This document shows, one piece after another, positions 31,580-43,400 of a stretch of DNA of 64,000 nucleotides (positions are counted from its first letter, which is position 1; each line of letters starts with the position of its first letter). The position numbers and the translations under genes are program-made. This DNA is from Priapulus caudatus. Lineage: Eukaryota > Priapulida > Priapulimorpha > Priapulimorphida > Priapulidae. The notes under the pieces are model-generated. The model worked only from the letters and a program-made list of their open reading frames with translations, had not been told where the DNA came from and ran no database searches. Where the stretch lies: positions 166,896-230,895 of the forward strand of contig NW_014577427.1 of the NCBI RefSeq assembly GCF_000485595.1. Direction: 5' to 3'.

Positions 31580-32385
31580 GTGTGTGGCATTTGCCATTTT
31601 GGCATATTTATATATATATATTTGGCATGTAGGGCCTACCCTATATTTGGCATTATATATTGGATTTAGAATTTGATATAGCTTTGTATTATATGCGCGG
31701 TGTCGGATACATCCATGCGACTTTCTTTATGTAATAATGTACTTCTGCAGTGGTCTATGTAACTTCCATCCTAAAAACCGCCGTATTTTCATAATTTTCA
31801 TTAATATAACACCGCCATATTTTATGCCGCATCTTACTCGCTTATTTATTCTGCGTTAATCAGTGGTTAATGTAGGGGTCGTGTGGGCGGGGGGGGGGGT
31901 TAGTAAGAAAATAGCCAGTAAGGCCACCCATCCACTAAGATGAGAGGTTAAATACAGAATTTTAATTTTTAAAGCGTAGAATGCACGAGAGAGCGCCATT
32001 TTAGTGCCTTAAATCACTCAGATACTCTAGATATTTTTTAAATATCGCAACCACCTTTATGTCACTGGAAAATACACATTTTCCCGAACCGCCCACCCCA
32101 ATGCGCACGCACAGTGGGTGAGTTAGCGCTCCCACCTTCAAAGCTACTTATTTCTATTGAAATGATACATATGTATTGGTGTGGTTGACATGGTATTGAC
32201 ATTGGTTGGTATCGTCGTGTGCGTGCAGCGAAAAGTCTGTGATGATCGACAGACAGATATTCTTTATGATGTATTTCCCAGTAAATAGCATTCCGAGCCC
32301 ACACTACGTACATTAATTTTTATCAGAAACATATTCACAATGTATAGCATACAATGTATAGACATGTTCCTGGTTTTATCCATAG

Positions 32386-32627
32386 AAATGTATCGGGTTG
32401 GTCGACTATCTAGTATATCGGTACTAGTATGTATATCTACTATATTTCTATGGTGGTATCGAAGAAGACATGTGACGTCAATGCATTCAATTAAAGGCAT
32501 CGGGTTGTCTAACTAAATGTATCGGGTTGGTCGACTATCTAGTATATCGGTACTAGTATGTATATCTACTATATTTCTATGGTGGTATCGAAGAAGACAT
32601 GTGACGTCAATGCATTCAACTAAAGGT
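32386..32627. repeat. Tandem duplication, period 129 bp
   Basis: The block starting AAATGTATCGGGTTGGTCGA at 32386 recurs at 32515 and is almost identical for 113 bases. The low divergence implies a recent duplication. Confidence 0.9.
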
Positions 32628-32690
32628 TAAGGTTACGGTTAGGGTTAGGGAGTAGGGTAGTTAGTTAGGGGTAGGGGTAGGCGACTCCCT
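32626..32690. repeat. Degenerate telomere-like (TTAGGG) tract
   Basis: GGTTAGGGTTAGGG with variant units (GGTTACGG, GGGTAGTTAG, GGGGTAGG) directly follows the 129-bp duplication. It is interstitial and degenerate. Confidence 0.7.
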
Positions 32691-32715
32691 AGACTCGTTA
32701 GTGGAGTAGGCGAGG

Positions 32716-32800
32716 TACGGTCCGGCATATTAGATAGTACCAGGGTACGTTCCGGTATACCGGACCGTACCCAGGGTACGTTCCGGCAGTACCCTGGGGG
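32716..32800. repeat. GGTACGTTCCGG palindromic cluster
   Basis: Three GGTACG(T/G)TCCGG blocks and a CCGGACCGTACC block form overlapping inverted repeats around CCGGTATACCGG. Confidence 0.75.
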
Positions 32801-34109
32801 ACATAGACCCTCTCAGCCCATGTAGTGTTGCGCTGTCGCTATTTTACCGCGACTGCTGCGGAGCCGAGTTTCGCGTGTCGGCGATGGAGTGTGATCGTTC
32901 TAATGGACACTAAGCTGCCAGCGGTGGCTATCATTCATGGAGTTCATGGCACTAATACTAATCCCAAACCCATCGCTACGTGTTACTTACTATTCCATAG
33001 ATTTAATCTGCATGTGTTAAAGACAATCTGCTCATGGTGCGCATTTGTAGGAATAAATCAGACTAGAAAATGTGTTTAAGACTGATTCATATATCATGTT
33101 AGGGTAGGTTGGTTAAGTAAGAGTAAGTAGTGGTAGTAAATGGTAGTAAATGGTAAGAGGTAAGTGGTAGTAAGAGGTAGGTAAGCTTTTACACTAGTAA
33201 TCAGATATGTGGATTCGTGGTGAGACTGTGCATTTGCTGCCCTGAAGACTCCCGTCTCATCCTTGTGTAGGCCTAAAATCATTACGCTGCTACATTACGT
33301 TCGCGTGACAACCCGATTGTGTTCTTTTGACCACATTTTTAGAGCAGATATTCTTTCCAGTATAATAACAAGCTTGCTCTATTAAGCTACATTAGCATAC
33401 CAAGCTTACACCTGCACACAAGGTAACTTCACACAAGTTACCTTAGATCATATACTAAATAGTGAACTGGCCATAATATTATGTGCCACCAGGCGCGAGG
33501 CGGATAGGTAACAGGTAACAGGAGTTTTTCAAGAATTATACATTGTAATTACAATGTATTAGATTATCTATCTTTTATACATAGCATTCTTTATGCATGA
33601 GCAAATCAAATTAGATTGTAAACTAAACATTAGAAGATTAGAAGATTGTAAACTAAACAAATTTTATTTATACAAAGAAATCTGCCAGTAATGGCATTTG
33701 ATATTGCACATAACATTACTTGAGCACTAACAATATCATTGTAATCAGTTTGCAGACTTCACATTCACTTCACATTTGCTTATACGCAACAATATTACAG
33801 GAGATTGCATGATATCATCAGCTTTCATCCAATGTCATCCAATACTAAATCATCGACCACTAAACCCATATATAATTCGCTAATGAATGCATTATGCACC
33901 TAATGACGAACTCAGAGCTCAGACTCACAAAGGGATTTCACTCGGTTAAATCAACGCATGCACGCAAGTTTTCAAGTGACAATACCGTGCATGGCTTCTA
34001 CCAAACCGTCAATAAAAAATCGCTGAACAGTGGCCATGGCAACCATCGACCATTCTGAAACACTCCCCGTCACACGTCCGCTTCGTCGCTCTACCGGTAA
34101 CGGCGCTTC
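32801..34109. other. Intergenic stretch without recognised gene
   Basis: Contains a GGTAGTAAAT-type tandem run at about 33125-33180 and AT-rich sequence. No frame with protein similarity is recognised. Confidence 0.6.
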
Positions 34110-34485
34110 TCACACAAACTTGGACGCGATCGCTAAGACCTTGCTAAAGTCTCCTGTCGCCTTTCCCCGGAGACACGACGGCACGGGCACCCGTATCCTC
34201 GTCCCCAGCGGAGTGCCAGAATCATCGACTAGCACCATGTTGTTCGAGTCAAATCGCGGCACGCCCGCCGCCTGCTTCTGCCTGCAGCCGATGATATAAC
34301 CGCGCTTCTTCTGGCCCATTATGGCAACGAGGATCTTGTCTCCGATCGTGCCCACGCCTGTGTTCTTGTAGACGTGTATGCAGCGTGGCGGCTTGCCCGA
34401 CTGCATGGCGGCACGACCGAGTGCGCTGTTATCAACGACACGTAGACGTGACAGCTTTATGATTTGCTGGAGAGACTGCGTCGTG
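34110..34485 (-). CDS. MRPL14: Mitochondrial ribosomal protein L14 (uL14m), last coding exon
   Basis: A large-subunit mitoribosome protein that binds rRNA near the subunit interface. Acceptor TGCTTTCAG at 34486-34487. The exon reads TTQSLQQIIKLSRLRVVDNS, then PPRCIHVYKNTGVGTIGDKI, GQKKRGYI, PRFDSNNMVLVDDSGTPLGT and ends KVLAIASKFV with a stop at 34110. The RVVDNSALG opening and the PRFDSNN / GTRI / KVLAIA blocks match mitochondrial L14 of animals. The first base completes a codon from an upstream exon, which must carry the start and mitochondrial targeting peptide. I could not locate that exon between 34,490 and 36,100. Confidence 0.92.
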
Positions 34486-36105
34486 CTGAAAGCATAACAG
34501 CGGTACTGTAGAGTGAGACAAATAGATGGGGGAAGGGTGCTTTATGTCAACTGTGCTTGCTCTCCCTTTACCTCTTCTTCTGATTCCTGCATGCGCACGC
34601 TCTCTTTTTTATCTCTCTCTCTCTCTCCCTCTCGCTCTCTCTCTCTCTCTTCCCTTAGCTCTTCTTTCAGTTCCTGCCAGCTATTAGTTACTGGACAAAA
34701 ACTAACATGATTTTTTCAGACCATATTTTGAAACACGGTAATTCTACCCTTGCCTGAAACCTCAACTAATGTCTAAGGTTCATTACCTAAATGATGCTTT
34801 TCCAAAACCATTTCTGATGGCTCCATTGAGTAGTGTCAAACAAGACATTAGAACAGGTACAGCACTTGGTTATGCCCTATTGAAAGACGTGAAAAATGAT
34901 TATAATTATTATTGCCATATTGGTACCTTTGTAATTTGTAGTTTGTAAGAATATGTGCAACCTTGGGTACTGCGATAATCGTAAGGTAATACCAAGCAGA
35001 GGGGGCTCTTGTCTAATTGACCCAATCATTGCAGTCGTTTACCGAGTACTTCTATTACAATCTACGGTCTAGTAAAGTGACCTAGTATTTACCATTAATT
35101 CATAATTGCCACATTGCCATTGCCCGATTGATTCAATTTCAAGTGCCATCGAAGATTATTAATAATAATATTATCACGTCTTCACTTCAGTCTTCAGATC
35201 ACACGATGATTCAATATATCATTAAGATTTTACGCATAAAAAATAAATTCAATGATTCTTAAATGAGACTATGTGCATTGTTTATATACATAATCCTAAT
35301 AATAATATACTGAATTATTATTTTAAACTGTAAACACGCTTACCGTACATTATCCTTACACTTTGTCAATGGGTGGTCATTTCGTTGATTGAAAGTCAGT
35401 GGTGCCATCTCTAGTTATATCTCGTAAGATATACATTTTGCACATGTATTTAATAATGATTACAACATCATTGCTGCTGTCAAATGACATTTATTAATGC
35501 ACATAAATATTAGAAAACAAAACCAAAAAGAATGAAAATTGAATAGTATTTCTATATATTGTTATTCTTTGGTCAATAGTTTATTTATTTTCGGAATCAC
35601 GTGCCATAGAGGACGATAGTTATAAAAAATAGTAGTTCTCAGGGGAGAGATAGTGAATATAGAAATAAGTTGTGGATATAGAAATCAGTTAACCCTAACC
35701 CTAACCTTAATCCTGACCCTAACTCTAACCCTAACCTTATCCCTAATTCTAAAATAAAACAAAATTATCCAAAAATAATAAACAATAAAATAAATAAAAG
35801 ACAAAATTAGCCAAAAATAATAAACAATAAAATAAATAAAAGACAAAATTAGCCAATCAGAGCCGTTTTTGTTAGCATTTAACGCGTCCTCTAGCGGATC
35901 ACTATTTCTCCCCTGTGCAAAATTTTATAAAAAATAGCCAACTAGTATGGCGACTACCATAGTGTTATTACAGTACTTGCAAGTCATACTAAGATTAACG
36001 TCCTAGCAAACAACATCGACGTTAGATAGCTGTTTAACTGTGTGTTTCATAAAATTACGTTAAAGTTGGTAAAAGTGCGCAAGTCGTCACAACAACTGAC
36101 ACAAG
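34486..36105. other. Interval between MRPL14 and PSME4 (head to head)
   Basis: The two genes diverge from this interval. It contains a (CT)n tract at about 34605-34660, AT-rich sequence, and the inverted-repeat element at 35640-35920. Core promoter elements could not be assigned with confidence. The missing MRPL14 5' exon should lie here or be unrecognisably short. Confidence 0.55.
35640..35920. mobile_element. MITE-like element with telomere-like and 42-bp repeats
   Basis: The ends CAGGGGAGAGATAGTG and CACTATTTCTCCCCTG form a near-perfect 16-base inverted repeat. Inside are CCCTAA-type repeats (35692-35745) and two copies of a ~51-base unit containing AAAAATAATAAACAATAAAA (from 35769). It lies ~190 bases upstream of the PSME4 start codon. 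Confidence 0.6.
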
Positions 36106-39100
36106 ATGGCTGTGGACAATGGGCTGAAACAGGCCAGCTCAAATATGTTTAAAACTCAGAAAAATTCTATTTACAATGAGCTGTTGCCGTATGCTGAAGA
36201 TATTAAAGAGGAAGCAGAAATTCACCTGAGTCTGATAAAAGAAAACATTGGAAGATCTGTATTAATGAAAGAACTGCGACCTGGAGTTCTTTTCTGGACA
36301 GCGAAGTTGAATAAGTAAAAAATAATTATTAGGTGGTTGATATTAATTATTATATTATTAATATTAAATATTATTATTTAATAAATTTACAATATCTTTA
36401 CTTAGTCTTGGCTCTAACCCGACCAGGCTGTGTGACTGACGTCAATATACAGCCTGACATCCATTCATTGGTAAATCTTGTACCTCTACAAAAACTGCCG
36501 AACAATTACGTATATCTCAAATAAAATAATCATCTAAGCATTTCCGCCTTGTTTTGTATTAAGTATAACCTTCACCTTATAGTATTCCAGCGTTGTTATT
36601 AAAACTAATACCTCAGTTCGCTGTGCACAGTGTAAATTTCAAGAGCCAAACCGAAATTTCAATTAACCGCCAAACCGCCATGTTTCCAGTGCGCATGCTT
36701 TGGAACGGCACGCGGAAAACCCGAAACGACATAACGTACCATAGCGTTGCAACTCGCGTTGGCTCGAGCATAAATAAGCATCATATACTCGTATATATAT
36801 AAATATTAAAACATTGAAAACCAGGAAACATCAATCTACAACAACTTAATAATTATCATTGCGAAGATATGTACTTGCCTTGTGTTTAGGCCTATGTTCA
36901 GTGAAAATCAGGTCCATTGCCGATTTCAGTCGCACTGAACATGGCGGACATGGCAGCTGTCTGGTTGTTTTGATCCAATTCATCTCAGAAAAACGGCACA
37001 ACTTGATAAATAAGTAGCGCCCAGTAGCGCCCAGTTACCGCGAGCAAGTCAGAGGTTTATAGATTCGTTTGAGCTATTACATGTGACTCTAGCTGTGTCG
37101 ATGGTTGGATACCGAGCCAACTACAAGGAATTATGGGCAAGAATTTGAAACGGTGTTCTAACCCTAGCAATACCGTTTCTTGGAGCTATCTTGGCTCTAG
37201 CTTTATGACTCCTTGAACTAACTAGTCAGTATATGACTATAAGTTTTACTGTTGTAATGCTAGTAAAATGTTACTTTCAATTCGCATTCTGACATTGTGA
37301 TTTGTGTGATATTAAGTGGTTGTTGTCTGAATAGATGCTGATCAAAAAATTAATGTTGTACGGTTGGCCGCAGTTCCCATTCTGTAAACTCTGTGTTTGT
37401 GTGTGTGTGCGTGTGTAAGTTGGATTAATGCCTATCTATTAAAGAATTATGTTCCTTAGTGTATTTATAACTTGCTTCGATGCTATACATTTTCTGATTT
37501 TCCTTATTAAAACTAGTATTACAATTTGAAATGATGCTTTATGTCATTACACTAATTAAACTACTGTTCTTAATAGGTATATCACACTCTATGGCTTCAA
37601 ATTCAGCAAGGAAGATCATCTTGCATTTATAAACCTATTCTTCAACCTAGTAACAGCTGAGGACATGGAAATGGCACTTGTTGCAAAGTTTTCTTTGATG
37701 CTGACTACACTTGTCAAGTGAGTATTTAAAACTCAATCTACACGATTGTCGATTGATGCCATGTGCTTGTGTTGATTACATCAGTGATTAGGGGAAAGTC
37801 GGTGGTTAAAATAGACGCTATGAACATGGATTTCTATTGGGTGACTTTAAGCAAATACAAGTGTTTATTTATTTATATGTACAGAGTATTTGCAATGGAG
37901 TAATAAATAGTGATGATCCCGTTTGTGTAAAAGGCTGCATTTAAGGTGTTGTTAAAAAATCACATTACAGGAAAAAGGAACTATTATCTCGGGACGATCT
38001 GGTTTTACCTTGGCGACCTCTCTATGAACTCTACAATGAAATAACCTATGGTGGAAATGAACAGATTGGTTTAGTGCTCCTACCAACGTAAGTTCCCACT
38101 TTGCAGTTATGAGAAACCCTACGATAACAGGAACTTGATAATTTGCTGTCACAAAGCTGCTGATTGCATGAGAATCGATCATAAAACTCAAATTCATACA
38201 CATTTATTGTAGCCTACATCACAGCAATTTATGCATATTATTATGGTTAACAACATATAAATAACATCTGATGAAAAAATGACACGCTCCTGAATTTATT
38301 ATGCACAGCAACACAGGAAGCGAGTGTCATGACCTGGGGGGGGGGGGTACTCCGCATAGTGATGCATATATATATATATATATATGCGCCGCATTGTTGC
38401 CCCCATTTTTCGTTTTCCTTCTTGCCATCTTTTTGCCCCCCCCCCAATTTTTTCCTTGCCATCTTTTTGCCCTATGTTTTGACCATCGAGCCATCTATTT
38501 GCCCCATGTTTTCAATGTCGAGCCATCTTTTTGTCCCATGTTTTCACCGTCAAGCCATCTTTTTGCCCTCAATTTTCCCATTTAGGTCGAGCACCCTTAC
38601 CCCCAAAAAATGTGAGTACCCCCCCCCCCCGCCAGCGTCATGACTCATAAAAATATCAAAAACAAGAGAACAATCACCACTTGTAAATGTTTGTTTTGGT
38701 ACGCGATCGGTAGACATGTAATGTTTCTGACATGGTTCCTATTAAAAACACATGTTTTACTAATGAATATAAAATATAAAATCACTATAATTTCAATTCT
38801 TTGTGTAATTGTGTTATTTTCATCTTGGTTTTTAAGTTACGAGAGGTTCTAGGATCTTGTAATGTTAAGAGGAAGTTTGCGAGAATTTTTTCGTTTCTCA
38901 TAACTTTATGATATTTCTGTCAACGGTTTACGAGTTGAAGTTAATCTTAATGGTGCCCTCACACCATAGCGTATGCTGAAACCTTTGAGTTGCATGTAAA
39001 AAATATTTTTATACGCACCAAACGCAACCCAAATCAACAATTTTGTCAATTTCTAACCTATTCAACCTATGGGTTGCGTGTGGGTTGCGAACTGAACTTA

Positions 39101-40473
39101 TGATCCTCCAATATCTGCGATCACCTGCATACGAGTTGTGTGCGAGTTGCGTGTGAGTTGCGTTCAAAACTTACAAGTTGCGTTGGACCTGCGTGCTAGT
39201 TGCGTGTGAGTTGCGTTCAAAACTTACAAGTTGCGTTGGACCTGCGTGCTAGTTGCGAATATCGCAAGGTCCAGGGGCAACCTGTTCTTCGTGTTTTGCT
39301 TGGTGATGCGAGGACCAACGTAGCAGCTCATCATACATCTCGTGGGGCATCCTCATGAAGTTCTTGAATGCACCTTGGTCCTCGTTTCGGAGCTCCACCA
39401 GAAGCTGGTTGTAGAGACCAAAGTCAAGGCGCCGGCTAATCCATGGTCTAACCCACACTCTTCTTCTTCTTCTTCTTCTTCTTTTTCTCCCCTTCTGTTT
39501 ATTCTGTTATGTATGTGTTGGAGTGCTAAATTGACCAGATTAAACTGATGTCCAATAACAGCAAGAGGTAGCTCCATGTTGTCACCTCGGAGGTCCACGA
39601 ACACCTGACACCGATCTAGAAAAGGCCCACTATTTATACCATTTCTCAACACGCATGTAGTACGGAACTAACACGCAACTCACACGCAACTAATAGGTTG
39701 GATATGCAGGGCATAGGTTGGGGGTACGCTACACACGCAACAGGATCGCAACAGGCACGCAACACGATCGCAACATGATCGCAACAGGTACGCAACACAT
39801 TCGCAACATGTACGCTACCAAAACCTGGCCAGATACCTCAAATTTGGACCTGCGATCACCTGCATTCATAACGTATGAGTTGCGTACCGGTTGCGATCGT
39901 GTTCCATGTGTGGCGTACCTGTTGCGTCCCTGTTGCGTCCCTGTTGCGTATAAATTGATCGCAGGCATTCGCAGAGAATTATTGAACATGTTCAAAATTT
40001 CTGAACTTACTCTGCGTGTGTCTGCGATCACCTGCGTGCTTGTTGCGTACTTCAAACCTATAAAACCTATTAGTTGCGTGTGAGTTGCGTTCGGAATTTA
40101 TGACCACTATTTTTTATTCGCAACCATACGCAACTGGTGATCGCTATGGTGTGAGGGCACCATAAGACTAATTTTGTTTCTGAAAACAGGCCACTTGCTT
40201 TAGTGATGATAATTCTGATATTGTTAAAAAAGTTGTGTTCGACACCGTTGTTTATCCATCATTTTAAACCCATTGCAGCAATATTGATGGCGCTGTTAAG
40301 AACCTGATCAAGGCCTGCCGTGTTTACTTTCCTGCGGAGGCGACGCGGGAGATGGTGGCTGAGTGGCGCCCTCTGATGTGTCCATTTGATACCACGATGT
40401 CGAAAGCAATGCAGTGCTTCGAACTTTTCTTGCCGACAATCTTACCGCCAGAACTTCATGAGCATGGATTCAA
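36106..40473 (+). CDS. PSME4: PSME4 exons 1-4
   Basis: Exon 1 36106-36314, exon 2 37577-37717, exon 3 37971-38087, exon 4 40279-40473. All end in phase 2, and the donors are GTAAAA, GTGAGT, GTAAGT and GTTAGT. Exon 1 ends LFWTAKLNK and exon 2 opens [20 protein letters not shown]. Exon 3 carries [20 protein letters not shown] and exon 4 carries [20 protein letters not shown]. Intron 3 (38088-40278) contains two transposon insertions. Confidence 0.93.
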
Positions 40474-43400
40474 GTTAGTGAATGCATAATTTTATTGTAG
40501 TGATCAAAAATTGCATTGAGGGTTGTAAAGTGTGAATGTATGCTTTAAAACTCATGAAACCAGTGTAATACTCCAATGCTTTGAAATTATACTTTTATTA
40601 GCTCAGCTGACGAAGTCAGATGCAGCTTGTAGAATCGCATGAATGTCCGTCTGTCCGTCCGTCAACAGTTACGGCACAAATCTTAACCGCTCGACGTACG
40701 ATCTTGATTTGGTTGCCAGTGAGTTTATCAGACGAATACCCGGCTACAGTACACGTCAGTTGAGCGTTGTCGCTCTGCGGCACTTGTTACTATTATCTTT
40801 ATGTTGTTTCATTAACATTTATAATTGTGGTACATATTCTATGTAAGTATACAAATATTCCATGCATTTGGATGACTTTATTTTTATTGTAAGAACATTC
40901 TAGATGTGTTTTGATTTCATAATCACAAACATCCTGTATCATAAGGCTTAATTTAACACATTGCCCATATCAGTTGTTGCTTCAGGAAGTTTCCATCATA
41001 TCTGATTGTACTTCCAGGGTTCTCCAAGGGCACTTATAGCCTGGCGGCTCGCCAGGCTATCGTTGAGCCCTGCCATCCTAAAATGCACCCGCCACGCTAA
41101 ATATCATAGCCGCCATGCTGCTGTATACACAAGAAGTTCAAACAATTAATACACGTTGGTCTCGATGCTACGGGTACGGCAATCCCACACACAAGTACAA
41201 ACAGTCACCCTATCCCTATCCCTAACCCTAACACTAACTCTAAACCGACTCGGCTATCTTATATACGCGTGTTATAGTACCAAAATTAATCTATGGTGTA
41301 TAACCTTTTGTTTTCAATATTTTGCATCTGAACTGACAATCAATCCCAACCAACTGGTGCAGGCTAGCTGGCACAATAATGTTCATTTTTATACGTCAAA
41401 TCCGAGGATTTTCTAGCTCATCAAGAAATAATTATTTTGAATTTTCCGATGGCTTTGCCCATGCAAAACAAACATTTTTACCCCACATGCAGTGCTTCAA
41501 ATTTACACACAGAGTGTCCCAGATTGCATCTCAGAGCTTCTACAATTCAAAAATTTTTCACGGGGGTATGCCCTTGAACACCCCTAGCAATTAGTAGCAC
41601 CCCCATGTCATAATTTAAAAGCTTGAAGAACCATGACTTCATAAAAAATTACACAGTTAATTAAAGATAAGCTGCATTTGCACAATGTGTGAAGTAACAT
41701 GGGCCTTTGAAAAAAAGTTTTTTAATGTATGAGCTTATGCATTTGGTTTAACCAGGGACTTTTTGATGCTGACACAGGGGTAGAAATAAGGAGAAAAAAG
41801 AGATGGTCCACAGGACCATCTAGTTTGAAATTTAGATTGTTCTCCTAAATTTCAAATTGTTCTCTAATAGTAATGGGGCGTGCAAGCGTAAGAAATAGAT
41901 TTTACATGGTGATAAAATGGTTTAATTATTCACCTACAATGAATGTACTAAATGATACAGTAATTGTTTATTCACTTTAATAGTGTATTGGTTAATAAAG
42001 TTGTTTTAGTAACATTTAGTTGAACCCATAACACCGGAATATAGTATGTCTCAAATATTTCTTAGAAGCACATTCATTCATTTAATACAGTTTACATTCC
42101 TTCAGTCAAGCAGTTAATTCAAGCGATTATAAGCCTTCTTGGCACACTCCATCATGTCCATCTTATCTAATATTTGTTCATCTTCCTCTTCAACATAATC
42201 CTCACTATCCTTGGAATATTGCACGTGGAAACTTCAAAGAAAATTACCGTAAAATGGGACCAAAATATTTAATGGTCCATCGGATCATTGACTTTGAAAA
42301 TCTGATGGTCCTCCTGATTATTTGATGGCCCCGGACCATCGGACCATCGCTTATTTTGACCCCTGATCATTCCCCAGGATGTCCAATTAAGCATTTTTTC
42401 ATCTAGGTTAGGACAGGCTAGTTAGCTCACCTTGACATCGTCAAGTTGAGCTATTTCCATGGGTCGCCGTCCGTCGTACGTCCGTCCGTCCGTCAACATT
42501 TGGTTTCGGTCAACGATAACTCAGGAACCGTTTGACCCACATGTTTGAAATTGGGTGTAGTTGTTACTGCTATGCTCCCACATGGAACGTCCTATTTTGA
42601 AGCACGCCAGTCGACGTACTTTCGAGCCACGGCAATTTTTTGGCAAAAATGGGAATTGCCATTAGTCAGTTCAGGTTCAACGGATTTTGCTCATTTTTGG
42701 TATGTGAATGAATAAGGGCTAGGGGTTTTGATATTTAAAAAAAAATTATGCAAATTAGGTAGGGTTTGGCAATTATACAGCATATTATATAAACACAAAC
42801 AGTCTGTGGTGTCACACTCGTCTGGTTCGTTTTACAAGATTTCATTGACAATATCTTTAATGTAAAATTGGTATTTCCTCTCCACTCTGCCGATAAAACG
42901 TCTATATTAGAGTAAAGATTTACAAAACATGTCGGAACGCAGCATAACCTATTTATTTCAAGCGCCATCGCTACAAAGCGGGTATAGCGCCATCTACGGT
43001 CACAAATTGTGATTCATTTTGGTTTATAAATTATTATTGCGATATACAGATGGCAATCGTTTCTATAATGTACGTCGATGGTTGCTCAATTAAAACTGAC
43101 TTCTTCTTACTCATTCATTTGTGTCCTTTTTTGTGGTGAGCTACAGTGTCATTGACACTTTCATTTTGTTGTGGGTATCTTTCCATTATAATGAATTATG
43201 GTTAGTTTTTTAGGCTGATTGGTGGTATATAGCATCAGATTCTATTTACCTAACCAATCCAACCTAATTTGGTATAACATTCACCACAGTTACATTATTC
43301 CCATTTTATAAAATCCCTTTCGATGTGCTTTCATTGAGAAATGTAGTTCATGGGTTAAACGATTTTCTATTTTATTATAATTTAAGATATTATATTAATT

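Noticed and set aside
32626-32690. A chromosome end or telomere
   Set aside because: The tract is short, degenerate and followed by 31 kb containing intact genes; it is interstitial.
34030-34299. Plus-strand frame overlapping MRPL14
   Set aside because: Antisense shadow of the MRPL14 exon.
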